From Linanthus parryae (taxonomy: Eukaryota > Streptophyta > Magnoliopsida > Ericales > Polemoniaceae), in assembly GCA_023055425.1 (NCBI GenBank), contig JALGPY010000010.1:17705363-17769362 (forward strand): 64,000 bases of DNA, written 5' to 3'. Below the pieces are notes generated by a model. It made no database searches. It was given only the letters and a program-made list of their open reading frames with translations, and was not told where the DNA came from. Shown one piece after another: positions 21,288-31,651 of the stretch (the stretch's first letter is position 1; every line of letters begins with the position of its first letter). The translations under genes and the position numbers were made by a program.

Positions 21288-23467
21288 AACATCCCCACAC
21301 TCACCTATTGCGCGTCCTGAGCAACAAAACCAAATTCGACCACACTCTAACTTCAACTTCCATTCCACCAACATGATACGAGTCGTGACAATTGCATACT
21401 TACTAGAATCACCGTTGCATACAAATCTTAACTAGCCGACTCGACACAAAAAAAGCCTCAATACATGACTCACCCATGCAACAATATGATGCAATGCAAT
21501 ACTATGACTCGATTCTAAATAATCACAAGTATACATAAACACTAACTTTTTATCTTTTTTTTTGGGTGAGATCGGGCAATCTCAAATCACTCGAACGGGC
21601 ATGTTATCAAGCTCTTAGTCCTCTCAAGTCGCAAAACACGCAACATAAATATGAGCAAACCGAGTGAGACTTACGTTTCTCAACTTGAAATCCCCCTTGA
21701 AAGCATAGAGAGTTTAACATTTCTCTCTACAAGTGACTAACCTCTCGTTTATGCCGAAAAAGTAGAGACATCCTAGCCTAGCCTAGTGCCCCATCCGAGC
21801 TTTTAATCTCAACGGGTTTTATTCGGTTGAAGGGTTGGGGACGGTAGGATAGGCTTCTTAGAAGCGCGGTCCTACTTGTCGTGACAAATCTCACCAATAA
21901 CCCCATTCTCACACTCCCTCACCACGATGAACGAATACCAAGCCCAAATCTCACAACTCCGGCCCTCGATTCCCTCACCACCGGTGTAACGCCGTTCTCG
22001 CGGCCACAAACGTGAAGAAGCACAAGCGATCAAAGCTACTACTCGGATTTTTTTTAATCAACGAAACTACAAATCAAATGAACCAACTAACAAGAACAAA
22101 CACATCTCTTTTTTTTCCTCTGTTTTTTTTTTATTTTTATTCGATTTTTTTTTCATATAAATAAAACAGAATACAATAAAATACAGAATATCACTAAAGA
22201 CGTAAATCTGAGTAGTCTAGATAATCTCGTAACATCTGGTGGGGATGGACGCTGAAGTAGATGCTGAATTCTGTGAAGTAATCACCATCCCCACACACTA
22301 TGATGTCCAATCTCTCTCAAAATAGCCGAATATGTAATGTGAATGCGTGCTACTACCCGTCCTATCCTCCGCAACACCGAAAGATGAAAGTAAATTCGTT
22401 GCACGCCCTCCAATGTAAATCAACCAACCCACCCCATTAGTGCAGAAAGAATATCACGCACATGGCTTCGCCTCCTCGTGATCGTGATATATGGACACGA
22501 CTCACCGCCACACCAAAGTGCGCTGGACATCTCACACTCACCCTCACATCCCCTCGTAAAATGACAGAATCTGACATCCACAAGATATGTCATGAAGTAA
22601 ACTCCCTCATTGAACCTCCCTCACTCACTCCCTCTGTCACGACTCATAGGAGAAGGCCAAACTAACAAGTGATTGAAGTCACAATGAATGGCTCCTAGGC
22701 GTAGAGGCGAGAAATAAAGGGGTAAACAGATCAATGGGGTTAACTAAGTGGACCTAGGCTGTGAGACGGGACGTGAGGCCCCCATAAAACTCACTCGCAC
22801 GACTGTTCCGTTGCCACTATGAGGAGGGGTTGTCGACTACCTAAGACGGTGGTCGTGCACTATCGGCTAACTACTTGAATGTCTCAAAAACAGCACACAC
22901 TTTCATATTCAAATTTTTGGTTAAGTTCAAAATGGCTTTGTCACCCGATTTACGAACTCTCTCTATGCATTCTAAGGGATTCCCAACTTCGGGTTCTCTT
23001 TCTCGGTTTCCACACACCTACGCGCAGTTCTACATAATCACTCACGCACATTCATCACTAACTCTCTTCCACATTCGAATTCTTTTCCTTTGCCCTTTCT
23101 CAAAATTTTAATTTATATATATTTTTTATAAATCATAACTCTAAATGCAAGGCCAAACACGAAAGAAGACTCGAAATTGACATGATTCAGGTAGGTGGAC
23201 TCAATTAAGTAAACGTGCAACAAAAATTAAATAAGTAACACATATATAAAGAGCTAATAACATCACAATACGCCACTATAAATAAACACGACATGGACCA
23301 CAAATATGACACAATACAAACTAACAATCTATATGTGACATGTTAATGCAGACACGGACTGGCTAGTTGAGACTAAAAATCCCCCCACACTAGACTGCTT
23401 CGTTGTCCTCAACGAATTTGGAGATCAATCAAGAGGACTCGGCACTTCTAATGCAAGGGGCTGTAAT
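21288..23467 (-). other. Element A spacer between extra ORF and 3' LTR
   Basis: No coding region is supported in these 2.2 kb. On the minus strand the purine-rich word AGTGTGGGG followed by GAT occurs at about 21291-21300, 22284-22295 (as GTGTGTGGGGATGG) and 23380-23395 (as AGTGTGGGGGGAT). The first is in polypurine-tract position beside the LTR. T-runs on the plus strand at 21553-21564 and about 22109-22153 are low-complexity. Confidence 0.6.
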
Positions 23468-24840
23468 CTACTCTGACTCCTCATCACCCTGGCCTCCTGA
23501 GTAGTCACTCGAGGCATAGGTGAAATCAAGTTCCGGTCCGGGTGCCGGCTCCTCCGGAACCCCACGTGCACTCGCTATCTCTTCAATCCTCCGGTCTTGC
23601 CTATCTTGACGCAAACCCATCCGTCGTAACCCCTCACCCAACTGACGCATGACGTGGCGCACGTGAGTATACTGTCGGTCCCTCATCGTAGAGGAAGCCG
23701 CTATCATATCTCTGGTGAGTCTCATCTCCCGAGCTAGCTCAGACTCAGAAGAACTGGCACGACCGGCTCTAGAACTGGGACCCTCCTCAACGACACTTTT
23801 TTTCTTCTTCTTCAAAGGATCCGGTATCATCTTATATTTTCTCTCGGTTTTTCCACTAGATCCCTTTGATCGTGATCCACTTTCACAGTCGCACTCTCAC
23901 CAAGGTGTTTCAAAAGATACCCCTATCCCGCGGCCTTTCTGTTGTCGTCCTTCCCCTAGATAGGAAAGAAAGGTATAGTCGCTTAGGGATATCAATGCGA
24001 TCACCCTTCGATAAGCACAAAGCCATCAAACAAGTATCAAAGGACACAAATTTCTGAGGAGACAAGCCCTCGACCCACGACTCTATGATCTCAACTAGCC
24101 ACCGCGCCTCAGGAAGAATAAACCCTATCTTAATCTTCCACCGCCTAAGGCTCGCTTTCGCAATCCACTCAGCACCTTTCACACCCTTGCAACAAAACTG
24201 GTGAACTTCATCAAACAACTCTCTGGGGTCTTTCTTAAGGTAAACTTCAAATTGGCACTTCTGAGTCAGTGGCGGCCATTGAAGAGTCGCCCCTATGGTC
24301 TTGGGAGAGAAGAGAATCCACTTCCGCCTCACATAAATCAGTCGCTGATCACGGAGATGGCGACCCTCCGCAGAGTCATAGTAGAAGGAGTTAACACAAA
24401 TCTCTTTGGTAAGGGCCGTACTTGCCTTACCATCAATCAAGCGCATCCAACCCGCGAAATTCTCTCTCTTTGCCACATCCTATAAGTCCGAGGGTACACC
24501 ATCCATTGGTAATAGTCTCTCTTCATTTGCATTTCTCGAAATGCGAGTATCAAATTTATATGCAAAATGAGCATCCGCCAATGAAACGGAAGTTAAAGAA
24601 CAACTGAGGGGTTGGCTCTACGCCAACTTCCAATTCTAGCGTCTTCCTAAGCCTCCATTTGTCAATGGTCGGGAACCCACTCGGTAACGGTCTCTTAAAC
24701 TCTTCCCTTTCTGGAGATAGCGGGACCGCGTATGTGAAATCGTCGCTATCTCCACCCATGACCATATCTTGCTCACTGTCTCCCTCATCGTCAGGTGCAT
24801 AATCTAGGTCACCACTAGTTAAACGCAATCTCTTACTCAT
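23468..24840 (-). pseudogene. Element A extra ORF (Athila 'env-like'/putative plant transposon protein)
   Basis: Three minus-strand pieces follow one another: 24840-24556 (MSKRLRLTSGDL, acidic start), 24476-23910 ('VNSFYYDSAEGRHLRDQRLIYVRRKWILFSPKTIGATL', 'GFILPEARWLVEIIESWVEGLSPQKFVSFDTCLMALCLSKGDRIDIPKRLYLSFLS') and 23830-23468 (basic KKKKK, then a coiled, arginine-rich region and an acidic tail). The middle piece resembles the 'putative plant transposon protein' domain common in the 3' ORF of Athila elements: an RGKWV-like strand, then a helical part. Its role is unknown. Two frame changes split it. I see no clear signal peptide or fusion peptide, so calling it an envelope is unsupported. 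Confidence 0.6.
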
Positions 24841-26331
24841 AGTTCACAATTTTCAGAAACATTTCACAAATACACAGCTAAGTGCACGTGACAAGAAGTG
24901 TGAGAAAGAATTAACCACGTAAGCAAGTAATGTTTGTGAAAATTCACGCCTAAAAACTAAGCAGCAGCCCACCAGTTTCAGTAATTTGATTCAACCTACG
25001 TGTGCCTAAACGATGAATTGAAACGAGAGAGAGAGAGAGAGAGACAAGTGACTTGTGCCACCCGGAGTACCGCTCTTACGGGTGCACATTCCGCGAGAAT
25101 TTCGACAAGAAGGGTCGAAAATCGACCGCCGAAAATTCTCCGGAAAAATTGAATTGCTTGCGTCAATGCATTCCCCGCGGTGTCCTCGTTAATTCTTCCT
25201 TCTACCCCGTAAGCTGCATCGTACCCCTTTCTCACGAATCTGAAACTTTCTTCAAAGAACCCTAGTTGGGTTCATCCTCAATTTCTTGCTCTTCCAGCCC
25301 CAATCACCAAAACACCGAGATATGGTGTTGATGGCGCTGCGAACGCGACAGAAACCCCCCAAGTCGCCGGATTTCACTGAAATTGGAGGTTCTGGCCGAA
25401 TTCAAGAGGGTCGGCGGCTTTTTGAGGTGCTCTGTCGCGTACTATTTCGACCCAACACGCCGCAATCACCTCAACCTCTTGATCACGCTGAGAACGCCAG
25501 AAAAACCCGTCGATCGGCGTTCAATTTCATTGGGTTTTGCGATTTCTGGCAAAAATTTGAGAGGAGGCTCTGGGGAGTTGATGTTCATCGTCTAAATAGG
25601 AAGAACAGCCTTCCTCACGATTTTGTCTTCAATAGTTATCCGGAAATACCAAAAATACCCCTGGTTATTAGCTGAAAACACGCCCAGCACATTTTGGTCG
25701 TACGACCACTTGACCTGGTCGTGCGACCACCAGACCCCTGTTTTCCTATTTTTTAAAATTTTGGCTAAGTAAGAAAGTGGTCCTACGACCAGTTGGCTGA
25801 TCCCACGACCAGTCTGGAGCTAGCACTGCACTTTTTTGGCCTCCTTGACCTCCCGCATTCCGATGCCTATGCCATTTGCGCCGTTAGTTCCCTCAACTCG
25901 CGTAGAATTCCTACGTGTGAAAAATTTCTCCAAAGTTGTAGTAATTCTCCATCCATGCCACTATGCCTCTTTGCCTCACAATTCGCGAAATTTTTCTTTT
26001 CACATTCCTCTTTTGCGTTCGGACTCCGATGCGCGCATTCTCGTCGGCACGCATCAAAAGGGGAGTCAGTAGCGCGTCTTTACCCTGTAACCTGCAGAGA
26101 CTCATTTCAAACATGAGATCCTCACTCTCTCACCTCTCATATAACCATACAGTATGAAAAATACACACGACATTATTTAAAACACACCCGCTAAACTAAA
26201 GCAGAAAAGTAGGTTAGGTTGCCTCCCAACAAGCGCATGTAATTTACGGTCGACGGCCCAAACCAGTTACCTCATAAAGATCACGGCTCATCAAAGTAGA
26301 TAGCATCCACTTTGGCCGGTTTCGGCGCAGA
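24841..26331 (-). other. Element A interval between integrase and extra ORF
   Basis: About 1.5 kb with no supported coding region. A GA repeat lies at 25025-25045, and a GC-rich, leader-like stretch lies at 25080-25620. At 25695-25812 sit inverted repeats of the same form as those in the LTRs: TGGTCGTACGACCA, TGGTCGTGCGACCA, then GGTCCTACGACC and ATCCCACGACCAG after an AT-rich spacer. The interval could hold an internal promoter or leader for the extra ORF; this is inference. Confidence 0.5.
25695..25812. promoter_or_regulatory. Internal palindrome module of element A
   Basis: TGGTCGTACGACCA (25695-25708) is a perfect palindrome. TGGTCGTGCGACCA (25716-25729) pairs with it around a 7-base loop. 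After about 50 AT-rich bases, GGTCCTACGACC (25779-25790) and a further CACGACCAG follow. The layout (paired palindromes, AT-rich spacer, weaker copies, then a 'cattccga' word) copies that of the LTR module. Confidence 0.75.
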
Positions 26332-27330
26332 TTACAGGTACGGTTTTACTCGGCTTCCATTAACTCGGAAGCACTCTTTCGTGTGAGGGTCCTCTAACTC
26401 AACCGCACCCCAAGGATAGACCTGGTGGATACGGAACAACCCGGACCATCTAGAACGGAGTTTGCCCGGAAAAAGCTTCATGCGAGAGTTGAATAGCAAG
26501 ACTAGTTGTCCCACACGGAGTTCTTTCGGCTTGAGATGGCTGTCATGCCATCTCTTGGTCTTCTCCTTGTAAATCGTGGAGCTATCATATGCATGCAGTC
26601 TCCATTCCTCTAGCTCAAGCAGTTTCAGTTTCCGTGCTTGCCCTGCCAACTCAGGATCCATGTTCAACCGCTTGATTGCCCAGTATACCTTGTGCTCTAA
26701 CTCAACAGGAAGGTGGCACGCCTTACCAAAGACTAGCTGAAATGGTGACATATTCAGCGGCGTCTTCCATGCGGTATGGTATGCCCACAATGCATCATCA
26801 AGTTTCACAGACCAATCCTTGCGCCCATCATTGACAGTTTTCTACAAAATCCCTTTGATCTCCCTATTATACACTTCGGCTTGCTCATTAGTTTGGGGGT
26901 GATAAGGTAGGGAAACCTTATGGATAGGCACCTCATATGACTTCAAAACTCTGGAAAATACTCGGTTTATGAAGTATGAACCTTCATCGCTCACCATTGC
27001 CCTTGGTGTGCCAAACCGAGTGAAGATGTGCTTCTTCAAGAACTTCTCTATTGTGGCTGCATCATTCTTGGGACAAGCTATTGCTTCCACCCACTTTGTC
27101 ACATAATCAACAGCGAGAAGGATATAGAGATTACCATACGAAGTCGGAAACGGTCCCATGAAGTCTATGACCCATACATCAAACGGTTCCACCTCAAGCC
27201 ATTCAGACATGGGCATCTCATCTCGCTTGGAGATGTTACCTGTTCTCTGACAACTATCACCGCTTGCAACCCAGTCATGACAATCTTTAAAAATAGTTGG
27301 CCAGAAAAAAACAGATTGTAATACCTTCAT
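26332..27330 (-). pseudogene. Element A integrase
   Basis: 27330-26842 reads 'FWPTIFKDCHDWVASGDSCQRTGNIS' (degraded zinc-binding part with DSCQR in place of the usual CDxCQR), then the catalytic core: 'FDVWVIDFMGPFP' (first D), 'MVSDEGSYF' (second D) and 'NEQAEVYNREIK' (E). A TAG at about 26842 replaces a probable CAG codon. The same frame continues 26808-26332 with '[43 protein letters not shown]' and '[21 protein letters not shown]', the Athila integrase C-terminal part. Apart from the stop the domain is well preserved. Confidence 0.88.
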
Positions 27331-27357
27331 GGCGGTGCGCGGACCGCTGAAATGACC

Positions 27358-28083
27358 TCAACTAGGCGAAGCGTGACAGTGCTTGATCACATCATAAATT
27401 TCATGTGTAGGCACGCATTTCCCGATGATATTATCGGCCCCCATCTTGAAAAAATATGGATCCTCCCAAAAGTAGTGCTTCACCTCATACAAGAATCGCT
27501 TCCTCTGCTGAACTGTCCAATCCTTAGGGATCTCCCCATTTCTCAAATAGTTGGCAATCGCCCAATACCACGGCTCAGTATCCCCCAAAGACATCAAACT
27601 CTCATCAGGAAAGTTCTCTTGAATAGGCACTTTCTCCTCCACGCCATGCTCCTGTCTTGAGGGATGGTCCTCTACCACATTCTCAACACCCTTTTTGTCG
27701 CGAATCTTTACATCAAATTCTTGCATCAAAAAGACCCACCGCAACAATCTCGGTTTGGCGTCCTTCTTATCAAGCAAGGATTTCAGCGCCAAGTGATCTG
27801 TAAAAATAATCACATTTTCCTTCTGCTGCCCCAACACTGCTCCAATGGCGAAATCGCTGGCGTCGCACATGAGCTCAAATGGTAAACTCCAATCTGGAGT
27901 TGTAATGATAGGGGCTGAGGTAAGTTGTTCCTTCAAAAAATCAAAGGCTTTCTTGCATGCTTCATCAAACATGAATGGGACATCTTTCCCAAGCAATTCA
28001 CACATAGGCTTGCAAATCTTCGAAAAGTCTTTGACCTGCATGTCCCAAGAAGCTTCTAACCCCCTTCACCGAAATCGGATAAG
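27358..28083 (-). pseudogene. Element A RNase H region, internally deleted
   Basis: Reads 'FDEACKKAFDFLKEQLTSAPIITTPDWSLPFELMCDASDFAIGAVLGQ', the RT connection and first RNase H strand with its aspartate. It then jumps directly to 'VIIFTDHLALKSLLDKKDAKPRLLRWVFLMQEFDVKIRDKKG'. The part normally holding 'YYASRTL....YTTTEKE' with the catalytic glutamate is absent, so about 40-50 codons are deleted. The spacer to integrase follows ('EPWYWAIANYLRNGEIP'). A frameshift near 28085 separates it from RT. Confidence 0.85.
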
Positions 28084-29277
28084 GGAGCTGCTTGATTGTC
28101 TCTACCTTTGCTTGATCGGATCCAAACCCTTACGTGAAATTTTGTGTCCAAGAACAATCCCCTCACTGACCATGAAGTGGCATTTCTCCCAGTTCAGCAC
28201 AAGATTGGTTTCTTCACAACGAACCAAGACACGACCAAGATGATGTAGACAGTCCTCAAAACTGTCACCGAATAGGGAGAAATCATCCATGAAGACCTCC
28301 AAGTTCTTCTCAGTCATATCTGAGAAAATAGCCATCATACACCGCTGAAAAGTAGCCGGTGCATTACATAGTCCAAATGGCATGCGACGGAACGCAAAGG
28401 TGCCATAGAGACATGTAAAGGTGGTCTTTTCCTGGTCTTCTGGAGCAATAGCAATTTGATTATAACCTGAATAGCCATCTAGAAAGCAATAGTACTCGTG
28501 GTGGGCCAACCTATCAAGCATCTGATCAATAAATGGCAACGGAAAGTGGTCTTTGAGCGTGGCTTCATTAAGATTCCTGTAATCCATGCACACACACAAA
28601 CCAGTAACTGTCCGTTGAGCAATCTGCTCATGCTTGTCGTTCTCCACCACAATCATTCCTCCTTTCTTAGGCACGCACTGAATCGGGCTAGTCCAAGTGC
28701 TGTCTGAGATGGGGAATATAATACCAGCTTCTAGCCACTTCATGACCTCTTTTCGTACCATATCTTTCATGTGCGGATTCAAACTCCGTTGTGCCTGTAT
28801 CACTGGTTTCTTTCATTCTTCCACCCTGATCTTGTGATGGCAATATGCGGGGCTGATCCCCTTTATATCGGCAATTGTCCGTCCGATTGCTGCTTTATGC
28901 TTCCTTAGTACATCCAATAGTTGCTCCTCCTGTACCTGAGATAAAACAGAAGAAACGATTACGGGCGACGTGTTATCAATACCAAGAAATGCATACCTGA
29001 GATGGCTCGGCAATGGCTTCAACTCAAGCACAGGTGGTGACTTGAGTGAAGGGACAAGAGCTAACTTTTTCTCCCCTTTCTCATATAAATCCATCTTGGT
29101 CCAGCTGCTCATGTGGCACACATCCATGGGAGGATTCTGATCTTCGTCTTTGTACATGCCATCTATTTCCTCCCACATCAATTCAGCTTCCTCATCTCCC
29201 ATATCATCATCAAAAACCTCTATGCCAAAGCAGTCTTCATAATTATAGCAAGAAGCTTTTATCATTTCCTTAAACAC
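28084..29277 (-). pseudogene. Element A reverse transcriptase and preceding linker
   Basis: 29277-28813 gives the linker ('LKPLPSHLRYAFLG', 'LLDVLRKHKAAIGRTIADIKGISPAYCHHKI'). After a TGA, 28803 onward gives RT: 'EVMKWLEAGIIFPISDSTWTSPIQCVPKKGG', 'CMDYRNLNEATLKDHFPLPFIDQMLDRLA', 'FLDGYSGYNQI', 'MPFGLCNAPATFQRCM' and the intact catalytic box 'VFMDDFSLFG'. The linker-RT junction has one stop, and a frameshift ends RT near 28102. The polymerase motifs themselves are all present, unlike those of elements C and E. Confidence 0.9.
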
Positions 29278-29298
29278 ATAAAAACCACTTTATCTTCA

Positions 29299-29835
29299 TT
29301 AATTTGCATAGATAGTTTCCCACTTTTCACATGAATAAGCCTCTCCTGTAGCTAGGAATGGCCTTCCAAGAATTAGATGTACTTCGCCAGCTTCCATATC
29401 TAGGATGACGAAATCAGTAGGGAAGATGAGAGTGCCTACTTTGACCAAGATGTCTTCAATTACCCCGTATGCTCTACGAACAGATCGATCAGCCATCTGC
29501 AAAGTAACTCGGGTGGGACGAGGCTCCCCCACACCTAGTTTCCTGAATACGGACAAGGGCATCAAATTGATGCTTGCCCCCAAATCACATAGAGCAGTCA
29601 TGGTGAGAGAATCTCCAATGGTAACCGGTATCACAAAGCTTTCAGGATCTTTCTTTTTCTTGGGCAGTCCATTCTTGACACATTCAGAAGTCTCAGCTGT
29701 CAAGTTAACCTGTACAAAATCACTCATGCGCCTTTTTCCTGAAAGGATGTCTTTGAGGAACTTGGCATATGTAGGCATTTTGGATATAGCTTCAGCAAAA
29801 TGAATGTTAATCTCAACTTTCTTTAATATATAGAG
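29299..29835 (-). pseudogene. Element A retropepsin
   Basis: 'INIHFAEAISKMPTYAKFLKDILSGKRRMSDF' leads to the protease 'VIPVTIGDSLTMTALCDLGASINLMPLSVFRKLGVGEP', 'TLQMADRSV', 'FPTDFVILDMEAGEVHLILGRPFLATG'. The DLGAS active site and ILGRPFLATG motif are intact. Tandem stops from a small insertion near 29299 separate it from the RT linker. Confidence 0.88.
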
Positions 29836-29841
29836 AAATCT

Positions 29842-31494
29842 CTAGAAATCTCTAGAATCATCCCTCTTTCGCGTTCTCAAGGGATATGGAACTGCCTTAG
29901 ACATAATAGTAGTATCAACACGTACCTCATCCTTGTCTTTCACCGCCTCCTCATCCGTCGCAACCTTTGATTGGGGGATCACGAAATTAGTATCTCTATC
30001 AAAAATATCATGCTCTTTAGCCTTAGAAGCATCGGCTCTAGCATGAGTAGGATAAAGCGGATCTTTCAATGCAACCCCGCTTCGAGCAGTGATAACATTG
30101 ACTTGACGAGGATTCTCTTCGGTGCTAGAAGGCAATGAACCTGGAGCTCTTGCAGAGAGCTGATTAACAATTTTTCAAAATTGAACCTCAAGTGAACGAA
30201 GAGAAGTCTTCGTAGCCTGTAAACCTCAAGTGAACAAAGAGAAGTCTTCGTAGCCTGTAGTGACTTGTGTCGCCATAATGTTCATGTTGTTGGTCAGCAT
30301 TGTCAACGCCTTAGTCAATTCAGAAATCTCTGGGTTTGGTGCTACTGCAGCTGCTGGTGGAGCCTGTGAAACTGGTGGCCTATGGTGGAACCCCGGTGCA
30401 TATGAAGCTCCAGACTGATCCCCATACCTGAAGCCTGGATGATCTCTTGTGCCTGAACTGTAATTCCCTTGATTCCAATTCTGCCGCTGTCCCTGTGCCC
30501 CCACGTAGTTCAAATCTTCACTCTCTCTCTGGGCCAAGGCTGACTCATATTCCTGCTCCTCTATTCCTGCAACTGTCTTCTTGTCCTGATAAATGTGCTT
30601 GGCTAAGTCGGACTCAATCTTGCTGATCCCAGTCTTCGATTCATCATCCTTAGGTTCGGGTAATTTTGATAAGCTCGTGGAGTCATAAAATTGTGAATCC
30701 TGCTTAGCAAGCTGCTTCATGAGCGCATAGGCTCCTTCTTTGTCAACATAATACAGAAAATTTCCCCCAGCTACTCTGTTAACCAACTCCTGATTGTGAC
30801 GTACTAGGCCATGGTAGAAGACCTGTAAAATTTTGTAGTCCCCAAAATCATGATTTGGGCACTTCCTGATCAAGTGCGTAAAACGGTCCCATGCATCAAC
30901 CACTGTTTCATCGGCCTGTTGCCGAAAGCCTAGAATTTCACCCTGTAGCTCAATCACCCGATGTACTGGGTAAAACTTTGACATGAACTCATCCACACAC
31001 TGAGCCCATGTAGTAATCGAATTAGGTGCTCTTGACTGAAGCTACTTCTCAGCTGCACCCTTCAGACAGTAAGGAAAAAGAATGAGCTTCAATGCTTCTG
31101 GGGTGACATTCTTGTACTTGAAAGTCTTTATATACGCATGGAACCTCCCAATAAAGTCATTGGGGTCTTCATCCCTATTCCCATAGAATTGGAACTGATT
31201 TGTTACCGTCTTAATTGTCGCAGGCTTAAGATCAAAGTGCCCGGTCTGTATCTCTGGCACTACAATTGCCGGATTGTGTCCATAGGTGGACGACTGAAAA
31301 TTCTCCACAATAGCTTGCCCAGAGTTGTTGTATGGTGTCTGGACATTGTGATCATTTAGCTCCTTAGACAGCTCTTCCACCCGCTGATTGAGTTGCGTGT
31401 TGGTTAATTGATCACCCATGGTGCTCTGTTTCTGTCTTTCTCCTTTGGTGTTTGAGTAACTGCTCTGGGTCTTCGAGTGGGGGCACAAGGTCAA
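29842..31494 (-). pseudogene. Element A gag
   Basis: Starts in the region 31494-31416 (an internal MGDQLTNTQLNQRVEEL is a plausible start). It reads 'FDLKPATIKTVTNQFQFYGNRDEDPNDFIGRF', then a TAG at about 31042 sitting where a tryptophan is expected before 'LQSRAPNSITTWAQCVDEFMSKFYP', then 'WDRFTHLIRKCPNHD' and a Q/G-rich tail. A 38-base tandem duplication at about 30183-30258 shifts the frame near the end, after which 'VNVITARSGVALKDPLYPTHARADA' continues to 29842. It is the capsid protein of the particle and is dead in this copy. Confidence 0.88.
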
Positions 31495-31627
31495 TAGGGA
31501 TCCTGGGCATACACCGAATACCTGAAAAGCAGAATCAAATACAAATGAGAAACCAAAATAGCTAATAAAACAAAAATAAAAGAGGTATCATAAATTAATT
31601 TTTAACTAAAGTAAATAACCGTTTGTG

Positions 31628-31645
31628 TCCCCGGCAACGGCGCCA
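31628..31645 (-). other. Primer-binding site of element A (tRNA-Asp type)
   Basis: The plus strand reads TCCCCGGCAACGGCGCCA, an exact match to the 3' end of plant tRNA-Asp as I know it. It is six bases from the LTR edge. The preceding bases 31495-31627 are untranslated leader. Confidence 0.85.
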
Positions 31646-31651
31646 AAAACT

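Noticed and set aside
23468..24840. Calling the extra ORF of element A a retroviral envelope gene
   Set aside because: No signal peptide, fusion peptide or clear membrane anchor is visible. Resemblance is only to the 'putative plant transposon protein' type of Athila 3' ORF.
25286..26157. Several plus-strand frames of 60-130 codons around 25300-26150
   Set aside because: They overlap the palindrome module and GC-rich, leader-like sequence of element A, are antisense to the element, and show no recognisable protein.
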